DNA of 64,000 nt from Macrostomum hystrix. Its lineage: Eukaryota; Platyhelminthes; Macrostomidae. Numbering within the stretch: position 1 is the stretch's first letter; each line of letters begins with the position of its first letter. Below are positions 12,090-22,780 of the stretch, piece by piece. The notes below the pieces were generated by a model that was given only the letters and a program-made list of their open reading frames with translations, had not been told where the DNA came from and searched no databases. The DNA lies in NCBI GenBank assembly GCA_950097015.1, contig CATNEN010000001.1, positions 2,690,001 to 2,754,000 of the forward strand. Reading direction: 5' to 3'. The translations under genes were made by a program, and so were the position numbers.

Positions 12090-12462
12090 GGGCGTCAGTG
12101 GCAGAGTGGTTTACGCGTTTTCCTCTCGCACCAAGGTCCCTGAGCTCGATTCCGCGGCAAAGCCACATTTTTTGGGGTGCAGCCGCGGAGAGAAGGCAAT
12201 TGTCAACTTGTCGTGCAATTTCTGTCCTTGAAGGCCAGCATCCAAAGCACAGTGACAGTGTACACTGCCTGACGATGAGAAAGTCAGGGCAGATGTAGAC
12301 ACTTGTGTGAGCGTGTGCCTGTGTACGGTATCTGTGTGCGTGTGTGCTCAGGAGTCAGCGGAATGGACAGAATCGCCTACACGCTGGCTGCGGGTCTAGT
12401 GTTACAGAATGATGTGCCATTGCCCGCAGCCCTCCTGCAATTATTATTATTATTATTAGCTC
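12090..12462 (+). repeat. tRNA-derived SINE, family B, full-length copy
   Basis: Best copy of the family. Box A TGGCAGAGTGG (12099-12109) matches the tRNA consensus exactly; box B AGCTCGATTCC (12143-12153) matches at 9 of 11 positions. The body of about 280 bp ends in a TTATTATTATTATTA tail, as expected for a SINE with a short repeated tail. Other copies or fragments: 10225-10562 (-), 14590-14857 (-), 15308-15447 (+), 15600-15712 (-), 19040-19180 (+), about 8880-8930 (-). Confidence 0.85.
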
Positions 12463-12582
12463 TGTAAAATGTGGCTTGACTCAGGATCTCAGGAATAGCA
12501 GTTGAGTACTGCCTTCTTTTTTTAGCTTATACTCTGCTTCAAAGCAATCGACAATCAATGCAGCCAATTCAAGCACTGAATC

Positions 12583-13266
12583 TATACTGTCTAACAAAAG
12601 TTCATGTACGGTTGCTTCTGTTGCCTCTAGTATCCCTAATTTCCATCCGTTTCAAATGAAAATTAGTGCAAATGAAAGCTGGGAATCACTGCAACATTTT
12701 CTGTTTCACCGTATTTTTTTATTCTGGAGTGGCTCGGAACAGCTTGCCGTTTAGCACAGACAGGTCGAATAAAAAAAGTGACAGAATGACATAGAGCAAG
12801 CAGTCTATGGCCAACTTTCTTCTTATGGCTCACAACTGGCATGTCTCTCAGAAAGGGCAAGTTAAGTCATGGAACTTTGCGAGGAAGCACAGGGTTATAC
12901 AGTGTGCGACAGTTTAGGCCATAGACATGTCGCCTGGGGTGAAGAATTAAAGCAAACCCCCCACACACACAGAGCGATCGATCGACAGAAGGCTTCCTAG
13001 ACACTCTGTGGAGTTTGTCAGCGCGTGAAGAAAGTTGGCCATAGACTGCTTGCTCTATGTCATTCTGTCACTTTTTTTATTCGACCTGTCTGTGCTAAAC
13101 GGCAAGCTGTTCCGAGCCACTCCAGAATAAAAAAATACGGTGAAACAGAAAATGTTGCAGAGATTCCCAGCTTTCATTTGCACTAATTTTCATTTGAAAC
13201 GGATGGAAATTATGGATACTAGAGGCAACAGAAGCAACCGTACAAGAACTTTTGTTAGACAGTATA
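12583..13266. mobile_element. Foldback/MITE element 2 with ~240-bp TIRs
   Basis: The left arm 12583-12823 and right arm 13027-13266 are inverted copies differing at only a few positions (a C/A change near TATCC and a T/A change in CATGTACGG are visible). The ends are TATACTGTCTAAC. The spacer of about 200 bp has no coding content. Near identity of the arms means either recent insertion or ongoing gene conversion. A transcript would form a hairpin with a ~240-bp stem. No transposase; probably Tc1/mariner-like by its TA-rich ends, which is inference. Confidence 0.85.
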
Positions 13267-13790
13267 CGTGGGTGGGTCTCGCTAACTCTTCCATTCGTGT
13301 TTTGAATGGAAGCAAACACACAAAATCTATTTTGTTCTTGCATTCTAAACTAGGTTGATTTGCTTCTAGTTCTAAAACATGGGAGACAGAAGGACTTACA
13401 CAATGTGTTCAGCTAAGCAACGGCTTCCGTCTCTTGCAACCAGAGTGGGTTAAAAATTACTGCAATGTTTGCTAAAGTAAAGTAAAATCACTTTAGTTAC
13501 ACTTCACAAGCAGAGTTTGCACATATTCTTCTTCGAAACTTTGATATTTTAGACTCAAGCGGTGGAACAATAATAAATAAAGAATGAAAATAAAATTGAT
13601 AATATATTTATGCTGGTATACACGATAAATAAAGGGACTATCGGAAATTGATAACAAAATTGGAAACCTGTAAGTTATAAAAATATATGGTTCTGTGCAT
13701 ATTGTTTAAGAGCTGACATTACGCAAACAAATGTGACAATCTAAAAGCAGTTATCGTCACTCTAGGAGGGATTTATCATTATCCTAATAG
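13267..13790. other. No gene recognised
   Basis: AT-rich intergenic sequence; no motif, repeat or RNA gene seen. Confidence 0.5.
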
Positions 13791-13792
13791 GT

Positions 13793-13985
13793 TTCATCTT
13801 GATTCTAACAGGTGTCATCCTGATTCTAACAGGTGTCATCCTGATTCTTACAGGTATCATCCTGATTCTAACAGGTGCCATCCTGATTCTTACAGATGTC
13901 AGCCTTATTCTAACAGTTGTCATTCTGATTCTAACAGGTGTCATCCAGATTTTTACAGGTGTCATCCCGATTCTAACAGACCTCA
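13793..13985. repeat. 21-bp minisatellite
   Basis: About nine units of GGTGTCATCCTGATTCTAAC(A), period 21. Since 21 is divisible by three, both strands show uninterrupted repeated peptides (Ile-Leu-Thr-Gly-Val / Arg-Ile-Arg-Met-Thr-Pro-Val). These are repeat artefacts. Confidence 0.9.
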
Positions 13986-14096
13986 TTTTATTTCTCTTCT
14001 CGTGTTACTTGTTAAAAACAAATGAAACAACTAAATTTCCATTTCCAATAGTTCCGAAGTGAGTTTCTGAGAAAAAAATCCCAGCCAGCAGCCCTC

Positions 14097-15276
14097 CTAA
14101 ATGCAGAAAACATCCGACGCCAGCAGCTGGATGACTACGAACCCCTGCTCTCTGTCAGCATTGCCACCGCTGGTGGCGGCGCAGCTGCCGAACGCGCCGC
14201 CGCAGTGAGCGTAGGCACCTCCGGCGCCGCCGCCGCCGCCGCCGCCACCAGGTCTACGCATACGCCACCCCCGAAGCCGCCGAACCCCGTGCCGCCGAGG
14301 CCAGCCCGTCCGCCGAGCCATTCAATGTCCTGCGGAGCGCTACCGCCGATGCCGGTGCCAAATCCGTCGACGCCATCGCAGGAGCCAGCTCGACTAAAGA
14401 GCCCCCGACCGAGCCAGCCGGCGCCGCAGCCGCCGATGCAGCCGTCAGTGAGCACAGTCTGAGTGGCGTTGCAGTCGGGCTGCCCAGCTTGGCCACCGTA
14501 GCCTGTGTAGGTCGGGTTGCCTCCGGCGGAGTCGCTGCCGGCAGGCTCCGATGCACCGGGTTTACCTGTTGGAGAGGTGACAGAGTAATATTAGAATAAT
14601 AAAAAGAATAAGGGCAGGAGGCCTGTGGGCACTGGCAATTATTCGGAGGCAGTTCTACCATTCTGGGCAGTACATCTGCCCTGACTTTTTCTCATCGTCA
14701 GGCGGTCTACACTCTCACTGTGCCTTGGAGATTGGCTCTAGGGGGGCGTAAATTGCGCGACAAGTCCCCAAGCAAGTGTCACGAATCAGGCGGCAAGCGG
14801 CCCAGCAATCGAATTCAAGGACCTTGGTGCGTGTGAAAGGCAAACGCATTGGACCGATAGATTATTTCCAATTAAAACTTGATAAAAAGCAAACAAAGAA
14901 TGAATTTACTTTAATAAGAAGTAATATATGGAATATTAACAAATAGTACCATGGCAGTAGGACGAAGCACCACCGCCGCCACCAGCCGCCATGTAAAGCA
15001 GCCGATGCCCGCCAGAGGAGGCCTGGCCATAGACGAAGCTGCCGCCGCCAGCGCCAACTCGATAGCCGCAGCCGGGACTGCCGGCTTGGCCGACAAGGAC
15101 AAACAGCTGCGCTCTAACGGTGAGGTTGAAAATGCCAGACATAATTGCAACGTTGCCACCCAGCTTGCTGCCGTCGTAAGTCGCCGCCTCTGGCGCCGGC
15201 AACGCCGATGCGGTAGCAACCGCTGAAGCTGATCACCATCGATTGGACGGAGCCATTGGCGCCGACGCTTATGTCT
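14097..15276 (-). pseudogene. Glycine-rich (ALK/LTK GR-type) domain gene, frame-broken
   Basis: Exon 1 runs from about 15276 (acceptor CCGGTAG) to 14950 and exon 2 from 14565 (acceptor CCAACAG) to the stop at 14097; the 14949-14566 intron holds a SINE. Phases agree: GG-GGG-ASSYCHG joins KPGASEPAG. The translation resembles the glycine-rich domain of ALK/LTK-like and secreted Gly-rich proteins: 'SGIFNLTVRAQLFVLVGQAG', then 'GGGSFVYGQ', 'YMAAGGGGGAS', and near the end 'GGGGGGGGAGGAYAHCGG' and 'EQGFVVI'. A single-base frame change near 15180 and another near 14260-14310 separate these blocks. They could be real pseudogene lesions or sequence errors in GC-rich DNA. No kinase domain follows. Assignment rests on motif pattern only. 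Confidence 0.45.
14590..14857 (-). repeat. SINE family B, divergent copy
   Basis: Minus-strand copy in the intron of the glycine-rich gene. It retains the 3' GGGCACTGGCAATTATT region, the TCAGGCGGTCTACACTCTCA block and a degenerate tRNA head (GAATTCAAGGACCTTGGTGC). Confidence 0.65.
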
Positions 15277-15307
15277 ACCGGAAAAAAATTAATTAATAAT
15301 AATAACA

Positions 15308-15447
15308 GCTGTGTTAGCGTGTGCCTGCGTACAGTATCTGTGTGCGTGTGTGCTCAGGAGTCAGCGAAATGGGCAGAACTGCCTCCTCGCTGGCTGCAGG
15401 TCTAGTGTCACCAAATGGTGTGCGATTGCCCGCAACCCTCCTGCAGT
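15308..15447 (+). repeat. SINE family B, 3' half
   Basis: Begins at GTGTTAGCGTGTGCCTGCG and runs through TCTAGTGTCACCAAATGG to CCCTCCTGCAGTTATA. The tRNA-like head is missing, as in a 5'-truncated retroposed copy. Confidence 0.7.
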
Positions 15448-15599
15448 TATATAGTTATTTGAGTCGTTAGTTTGAGTTTATATTTACTTTAGTTTTCTTT
15501 AAATTTTTTAGAAACGAGCGTATGCGCTTGTCTATGTTGCTGAGACAAATCATTGTGGAAGAAGGCAATCGACATCTATAGCTAGCATCTATAGAATCT

Positions 15600-15712
15600 A
15601 CCCGACAGTAGACCCGCAGCCGGCGAGGATGCAATTCTGCCCATTCTACAGGGCACTACAGGGCACAAAATTCAGGCAGTATACAGGTGTTCACTCTCAC
15701 AGTGCCTTAGAT
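15600..15712 (-). repeat. SINE family B fragment
   Basis: Minus-strand fragment with AGTAGACCCGCAGCCGGCGA and AATTCTGCCCATTCTACAG matching the 3' region of the family, followed by TTCACTCTCACAGTGCCTTA. Confidence 0.55.
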
Positions 15713-16743
15713 ATTTACAAGTCTGGAAAAATATGCACAAGTCTTAACAGTGTTTTAACTTAATACGAGTAATAATAATAATACTAACTTGTCTTTAACT
15801 TGTCTAAATACAAATACCGCTTTTTCGTGTTAAATTGAAGGAGACTTATAATGCCAGGCCAAAATGTCTGGCAATAGTACTACTACAATATAATATCAAC
15901 TGCTTGATCTTCAGACATTCAGGAAAAAACTGACAAACTACTATTTGCTTTGCTAAATCTCATCGCTGTTGCCACAGAGACATGCACGATATTTATATAT
16001 TTTATCAGCACCGCCCGTTCGAAATGTGAAAACTAAATCTCAAATTTCGCGTTTCTAACTGCAGAATTAAAAAATCAAACAACTTAATGTCGCAAGATGA
16101 CAGGGAAACCGCTGAAGCCCAGGCAACGTATATTAGAGACTTCTAAAATTGGAGAACAGCTGTCCTGAGGCCTAGGTACCATAGATATCAATGAATGAAC
16201 GCAAGTTTCATGAAAATAAAAAATTTAAATAATTTCTTGATGCTGCAGCAACATTTGGGACCCCCTAATGAGCTAAAAGAGTGACTCGCATGTAGTTTGT
16301 CCTCTGGACTTAATTAAAATCGGACACTAGCCAATCTATTCTAGCCATGCACCTTCATATTAAATAATTACCATGTATTGCATTGTGCTGAGAAAGTCCA
16401 GGGACTTTAATTACGCATGATCGAGGCCTTAGACTGTGGCGGAAACAACGTGGCTGTGAGGGCCAATTCTTTGACAAATTTACAAAACTTGATAACCTGC
16501 TTTCCAGAAATGCAGCATGCGCGAGAACAGACGGGATAGACATTGTGCAATGTAAAATGTACAAACTCTAAGAATAGCAGGTGCAAAAAAGAGACGAAAA
16601 GCGGTAAGGGTCCGAAGTTAGATAAGACAGAGAGATTGACCCGTGGCGCTATTTACAGTCTCGGGCTTAGCTCTACACCCAAACCTCAAATTAAACGAGA
16701 GAAAGGCAGAATCTTGTCTTCTAGACCAGCCAGTGCAGCATAA
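15713..16743. other. Upstream region of the P450 gene
   Basis: AT-rich intergenic DNA, no second gene seen. The stretch just before 16744 should hold the P450 promoter and leader, but I see no clear TATA box or initiator. The last codon-sized word before the start is an in-frame TAA. Confidence 0.5.
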
Positions 16744-18701
16744 ATGATCGCAACGCTGTCAGTCGCGCTACTAGCGCTGCTGCTGGGACGTCACCTGCTG
16801 CAGCGTCTGCGGCGTCGTGGCCCTATCGGACTGCCACTTCTGGGCAGCCTTCCCTACATGATGTACCGGGCGGTTACGGAGCGCCACTTCCGCTGGTACC
16901 TGTTTATAGACGACATGCGCAAAAGCTACGGCGATGTGATTTCGTTGGTAGTCGGCACCCAGGAGTTTGTCGTGATCTCCGGCTACAAGAAGATCAAAGC
17001 GGCGCTTGTAGACCATGCTGATGTATTCTCGCATAGGCCGAACCACCCTTTCTACCAAGTGCTAAACCAGGGCCGCGGCCTGCTGTTCTCAGAAGGTACA
17101 CTGTGGCAGGATCAGCGAAGGTTCGCTCTGCGTGTGCTGCGTGACTTCGGCCTAGGCAGGAGTCTCTCGGAGCAGCAGATCCAGGTGGAGGCTCAGGAGC
17201 TCGCCAGGCACCTCAGCAACTGGAATGGAAAGGAGACAGATGTTAAGCGTGAGTCATCTGAAATTCAATGTAATTGGATTTGGACTCTATCAGCCTTCTT
17301 AAGAATAGTAGACAGCGATATTCAGACTCGAGAAAATATAAATTTAACGATAGCAAAACAAGAGCAGCCTGGCTTGCATTGCAGCACACATCACAAAGGC
17401 GGTTGTAAACGTTATTGCTAGCTTGGTATTTGCCCAACGCAGCGGATACGAAGACCCGAAGCTTGAGGAGTTTCTAGAGCACACGAAGGCCTTGACACAG
17501 GCTGGGCTGGACACTGTGCTCATGGTGTTCTTCCCCAATTTGCCCATTTCGCTCACATCGTTGTCGCCAAGCAGCAGCCGCATCCTACAGAGCGAGAAAT
17601 GGGTCATGGACTACTGTTCGGACAAGATCAATGGCATTAGTAAAAGCTATGACGAATCGAGCGAGCCGAACTGCTTTGTTGAAGCATTTCTGCGAGAGCA
17701 ACGACAGCGCCAGGCATCTGAGGAGGGCAGCGTTGGCAGCTTTGATAACAAGCAGCTGGTACGCACGGTGTTCGACTTGTACGTGGCAGGCAGCGACACG
17801 ACTGCCACCACACTGCGGTGGGCGCTGCTTTACAGTTGCTTCCATCCGGACCTGCAGGAGGCGTGTAGCGAGGAGATTTACTCTACAATCGGCGCTAGGG
17901 AGGCCAGCATGAAGGACAAACGGAGTCTGCACAAAGTGCAGGCGTTTCTTGACGAGACTCAACGGATGGCGAATCTGGTACCCCTAAGCGTTGAACACCG
18001 CGCACCCATGGTGAGCGAGCAGTCGTTTTTATACTTAAAAGTTACAAATCATTGCATGTGGTTTGAAGTCCCTCAACTTATTTCATTGAATATTATAACC
18101 TTAAAAAACAGAAAATATGCGTCGCTGGCGAAAATAAGTGTCGCTGTCTACTTATTCACTGGCTACAGATCCAGCTTATCAAACTATTCAGATTTTTTAC
18201 TATTATCAAAACGGGCATTAAACTCTTTTTGGAAGCAGGGGTAGTTACCGTCTTTACTACTCGTCACTAGTAGCTTGTGCGTGTGTAAACTGAAAAAGTC
18301 GCTAGTTTTCCGATTTCACCTCCACCAAGGCCACAGAGCTCGATGGCTTGCCCGTGTCACCCGAAAGTCTGGTGCTGCCTAACCTGTACTCGGTCCACAT
18401 GGACCCCGAGCTATTCCCGGATCCGCACAAGTTCAATCCAGACCGATTCATTGATCCGGAGACTGGGATGTACAAAGCAAGCGAGTTCCTGATCCCGTTC
18501 AGCGTTGGCAGACGGTCTTGCCTGGGCGAGACTCTGGCCAAGATGGAACTGTTCCTGTTCTTTGTGACTCTTCTGCAGAAATTTCGCTTCGAAGCGACCG
18601 AGGACTGCAGACTGCGGCGCGAGGAGATACTGCTGGGCCACGACGGTATTGTGAGGTCCCCAGCCGACCACAAACTGGTCGTGCACTGCCGCAAGCTGTG
18701 A
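16744..18701 (+). CDS. Cytochrome P450, CYP clan 2-like, 3 exons
   Basis: Heme-thiolate monooxygenase of the endoplasmic reticulum; substrate unknown. Exons 16744-17248, 17385-18010 and 18330-18701 have GT-AG introns and matching phases, giving 500 residues, the normal family length. Residues 1-20 are a membrane anchor, followed by an Arg-rich stop and the hinge RRRGPIGLPLLG. Diagnostic motifs are all present: I-helix AGSDTT (about 303-308), K-helix E359-T-Q-R362, FNPDRF, and the heme loop PFSVGRRSCLGE with Cys441. The start is supported by the in-frame TAA directly before ATG. Possible poly(A) signals AATAAA follow at 18893 and about 18930. Domain layout suits microsomal CYP2/CYP clan 2 enzymes of invertebrates. 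No lesions seen, so it looks functional. Neighbours are transposons and give no clue to substrate. Confidence 0.93.
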
Positions 18702-19215
18702 TTGATAAATAGCTCTTTAACGACAGGCAGAAATGACTACAACTTTACTAAAGTTTACTAAATTAAAATTCTCCGACAGGTTATACAACACTAAAAACAT
18801 TAAATTATTACTTTGATATTTGTTGCTATCTGATACCTCGTATACATCATTTTCGTTTACTTGTTAGCCAACGTTCCACGGAAATCGGGTTTAATAAATA
18901 GACACATTACTTACCATTCAAGCTCATTAATAAAACCTTTTGAGCACACCCTGTGATGAGTCTCGGATTTCCTAGCTTTGTGTGTGTCGGACTTGTCCAC
19001 AAATTAAGCGTAACTACGAGACTTTTCAAGGCTAGAAAAGCTTAACACGTCTGCCTCCCATACCACGGTCCCTAAGTTCGATTCCGCGGCGAGGCAACAT
19101 TAATTTGGGGCGCGAAGAGAAGGCTTGTCGAAGGAGAGGGGGCTTGTCGTGCAATTTACACCATTGAAGGCCAGCCTCCAATGAGTGGATTGAGTGGATG
19201 AGTTGAGTGGATTTC
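18702..19215. other. P450 3' flank with SINE-B fragment
   Basis: Two AATAAA words within 250 bp of the P450 stop are candidate polyadenylation signals. At about 19040-19180 (+) lies a SINE-B 5' piece (AGTTCGATTCCGCGGC and CTTGTCGTGCAATTTAC). No gene. Confidence 0.5.
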
Positions 19216-19855
19216 ATGTTAGTGTCTTCGGGTTATGTGGTTACCGTAGGGGCCATGTGCTGTCTGATGGATTTCTAGTATAAACGTGGCTTTTGGTGTC
19301 GCGGGAGGCCTGCTGGCAAGTACCTGAATCCGAAAGTGCCGCATAACTTTGATCAGTCTGACTTAGGTGAGGACCTGTTAGGGTGGCTGGGATCCGGAAT
19401 GAGTGTAACGACACGCGTGCCCGCGCCGCAAAGCTGTGCATAGTCTCTTGTTCGATCCTAAGGATGGGCTAGAATCTGGTCGGCACGGCTCTTTTAGTGT
19501 AAGGGGAGTCTTGGTTGGGCTAGTCTTAACCGAGCGAGGTCCCAGGCTTATGGATCCTGGATTTCACGGTCTCGTCAATTGCGAGGGAGAGCCCCTGGCA
19601 ATGCAGCCGGGAACCGATGACTCCGCTTTGCTCACTGCATCGCAGTGATTATTTATTACGGCCTAGAAACTTCTCCCTTATCGTTTTTTTGCGTTTAGGT
19701 GACGCAAGCTCGTCGTGCTCTTCTTTCTTCTTCCACGACCCCAGGTCGTGCCCTGACCATTGCTCAACCCCGCCTCCAATCTCTCCCCCATCGTCGCAGT
19801 TTAGCGGCAAACCCCCTTTTTCTAAGCAAAACCTTCATACCTCTTTTGGCTGAAA

Positions 19856-20470
19856 ATGTCCGACCAGGGAGATGAGGTCGTCGAGGCAATCGGAACCCCC
19901 CGTCCAATTGGAGGTAGGGCTGTCTCCGCGGAGAGGTGTCAGGAATGGCGGCCCCTGTCCGCAACTGTGGCCACTGCCGCGCAGAAAGCAGACCATTGGA
20001 AGGCTCACCAGCACCTCCTTGCAATGTCGCATTTTTCCCAGTTTGTAAGGTCCGACTTGCAATTGTTCAGTCGTTCAGAGCATCCCCCGGTGGCAAGACA
20101 CTCGGTCGCCACCCAGACGGAAAGCGAACGTTCGCAGGTTGCCAAGCCTGCGAACAACTTTCGTATCCCGGTAGAGCCCTTTGACCGAGATCGTTCCGAC
20201 ATTGCCTCCTGGATGCTCCGGCTGGAGGCTAAGTTTTAGTTCGAGGAGGTCGAAGATGACAGGGCAAAGAACGTGATCTGCTATGGTCTGCTGCCGGAGG
20301 AGATGCAGTTGGAATGTCTTTTGACTGTCGACTTCGATGCACAATTCAGACACTTTCGGGGCAAGCTGCTAGACGGCTGCCAAGACTCCAGGTTGCTGGG
20401 CATAAGAGGCGCACGGTGGAACGCCAGCAACCACGTCCAGGAGAGACTCCCGAAGTGTTTTTAGTTCGGC
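19856..20470 (+). pseudogene. gag: gag fragment of gypsy element 1
   Basis: Open from ATG 19856 (MSDQGDEVVEA) with a TAG at 20237-20239 and a frame change after about 20330, where the reading continues in the frame containing 'GETPEVFLVRLRKLVEWA'. The pattern 'PFDRDRSDIASWMLRLEAKF' is a typical gag motif. No CCHC knuckle remains. It would encode the structural protein of the retrotransposon particle. Confidence 0.65.
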
Positions 20471-21630
20471 TGAGGAAGCTCGTTGAGTGGGCTTGCGCTG
20501 AACAGCCAGAAGTCTGGCGGCAGAAGGAGCTCAAAAGGCTCTATCTGCAGAATGGGCACTTCGACTGGAAGTTTGCCGTCGAGGCTTTCTTAACGAAGGA
20601 CTGGACCCCAGAGGACACAGTGCTTGAGCAGAGGAGAGCTGAGGAGGCCAACCGCGTCGCGTACGAGATTGAGAGCGAGCGGCAGAGCTCAGCTTCGGAG
20701 AACACCTCGGTGTACCAGAGCTGCGCATCTCTGGTGGGCAGTCCACCTCAAGCCTCCACCTCCACCTCCACCTCGGTTAGGGCAGTAAACGCAGAGCACA
20801 ACTGCGACCCCGCGGGATTCCGCAACGGAGTGGACAAGGTGGAGGCGGGACACCAGCTGACGGCTGAGCAGAGAGCGCAGCTGGAGGACTTGCTGCGAGC
20901 CAACGCCGATCTTTTCGCCGATAAGGAGGAGGACTTGACTGTTACGGACGTGGTACGACACGAGATCACGCTGACCGATCCCCGGCCCGTGAAGTCGGCG
21001 CCACGGAGGATCCATCAGGACTACCTTGAGGAGGTACAGCAGATGGACAGGGACTGGCTGGAGACCGGGAAGGTCAGTCGCTCTTCCAGTCCGTACTGTT
21101 CGCCGCTGGTGTTGGTGAAGAAGAAGGGTGGCTCCCTGCGAGTTTGCATCGACTACCGTGAGCTCAACGAGCGAAGTGTGTCGGAGGTCACGCCGTTGCC
21201 GCGCATCGACGAGCTGCTGGCATCCTTGCACGGGTCGTCCTATTTCACTACCCTAGACCTAGACCACGCAGCGGGTACCACCAGTACAGCAGTTGAGTCA
21301 GGAGCAGCCGGACGGGACGGAGAGAGTCCTGGCTTATGGCAGCAAGGTCTTGACCGCTTCGCAGCGTAACTACTGCGTCACCAAGCTGGAAATGCTTAGC
21401 CTAGTCTACTTCACCAGGAAGTAACGATACTACTTACTGGGCCGCCATTTCTTTGTCCGAACCGACCACAGTTCTCTCCAGTGGCTGAAGAGTTTTAAGG
21501 AGCCCACTGGCATGTATGCTCGCTGGGAGCAGCACTTGTCGCTGTATGAATTCGATCTGGAGTACCGGAAGGGCAGCCTCCATACCAACGCCGACGCGTT
21601 GAGTCGTCGGCCCAGGCAGAGGCACGGCGA
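20314..21630 (+). pseudogene. pol: RT/RNase H remnant of gypsy element 1
   Basis: The frame ending at 21369 joins late gag-like sequence directly to the RT N-terminus: 'SSSPYCSPLVLVKKKGGSLR', then VCIDYRELNE and TTLDLDHAAG. It then jumps to the RNase H region (YCVTKLEMLSLVYF, FFVRTDHSSLQWL, TNADALSRRP), so the RT palm with its catalytic YxDD is deleted. Further stops at 21367-21369 and 21422-21424 break it. A CTCCACC microrepeat at about 20753-20775 marks the gag-RT fusion point. Confidence 0.8.
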
Positions 21631-21787
21631 TTGCCCCACTTGTCGCCCGCTGGAACCTAACAGTGAAGAGGAGAGCGAGGACGAAAGAATGGTGGTCAAC
21701 GCTGTCGTTGCACAGGCGAAAATGGACCCGCCACTGCTGCGCGAGGAGCTGTTGGCTTAGCAGGCTGCCGAAACACTGATCCGTTGG

Positions 21788-22770
21788 GTGACACAGGCGA
21801 AGGCCAACGGCCTGGCCGCCCCTGAACCAGCTACAGTCCCGAATTTGTCCGCCTCTGAGAAGGTCGCGCTGAAAAATATAGTGCCTTACTGCGATCTCCT
21901 AAGAGTAGAGGAGCAGCTGCTTAAGATCCAAGTGCACGCTCCTCCCCGGCCGTCGCTGTGGGTGCTTCCGGCGAGCCTCGACGAACAGGCCTTCCGGTCG
22001 TGTCACAACGGGAATTTAGCTGGGCACTTTGGACGTCAGAAGACCATCGCGCGCATCGCACAGCGGTTCTGGCAGCCAGTACTCCGCGCATCGATGGAAA
22101 GACTGTGCGCGCAATGTCACGCCTGCCTGTGTAGCAAAAACGGCCGCGGAACCCAGGCCCCGCCGCAGGAATAGGAGAAGAGCCCTAAGTAATCAAGAAT
22201 TCACCTAGATTTCGTCGGTCCCCTTTGCCGAGGAAGTCAGAGCATCCTCACCATCGTGGACAGTTACTCGGGCTGGATCGAGGCCTTTCCTGTAGCCAGT
22301 CAGACGGCTAAAGCAGTCACGCGAATTCTAGCCACGGAATTCGTTTCAAGGTTTGGAGTGCCCGACTGGATCCATAGTGATCAGGGAGTGCAGTTCGAAT
22401 CGCGCCACTTTCGCGACTTCTGTCGGAAGCTGGGCATTCGCAAGTCCAGAACCACGCCCTACCACCCACAAGGCAATGGCATGGCGGAGTCTCAGCATCG
22501 CATCTTGAAAACCTTGCTGACCGTGGCTGTGGGCCGCCATCCGGAATAGTGGAAGGCTCACCTGGCTACGTGTCTAGCCGCCACGAGGTCTGCCAAGCAC
22601 TCTTTGACGGGATTCTCACCGCTTTTCCTGGTGTACGGGCAAGAAGCCAGGCTGCCAGTGGAAGTGGCTTTTGGCGTGCCGGCCGAGGCACCCGCACCAC
22701 ACCAGTATGCGGAGCAGCTCCTACATAACATGGAAGAAGCGCAGGTGCAGCTGCAGGAGCAAAAGTAGAG
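21788..22770 (+). pseudogene. pol: Integrase remnant of gypsy element 1
   Basis: HHCC zinc-binding region (HNGNLAGHFGRQKT ... CAQCHAC), then the DDE core: 'DSYSGWIEAFPV', HSDQGVQFES, YHPQGNGMAE. The chapter ends with FSPLFLVYGQEARLP and a C-terminal coiled tail. Stops at 22172-22174, about 22190, 22547-22549 and 22766-22768 interrupt it. Confidence 0.8.
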
Positions 22771-22780
22771 GTTTTCACTT

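Larger units (their letters stand above)
19216..22780 (+). mobile_element. Degenerate, internally deleted Ty3/gypsy element (element 1)
   Basis: Order is a possible 5' LTR/leader (19216-19855, unproven), gag, a truncated RT, the end of RNase H, and integrase. The gag zinc knuckle, protease and the RT YxDD region have been deleted, and there are several in-frame stops. No 3' LTR is visible; the integrase runs straight into P-element-like sequence at about 22780. It is a dead relic. Confidence 0.8.

Noticed and set aside
13762-14062. Repetitive Ile-Leu-Thr-Gly and Arg-Ile-Arg-Met-Thr-Pro frames
   Set aside because: Result of a 21-bp tandem array, which keeps frames open on both strands.
20689-21231. 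180-codon minus-strand frame opposite gypsy RT
   Set aside because: Shadow of the real pol frame on the other strand in GC-rich coding sequence.
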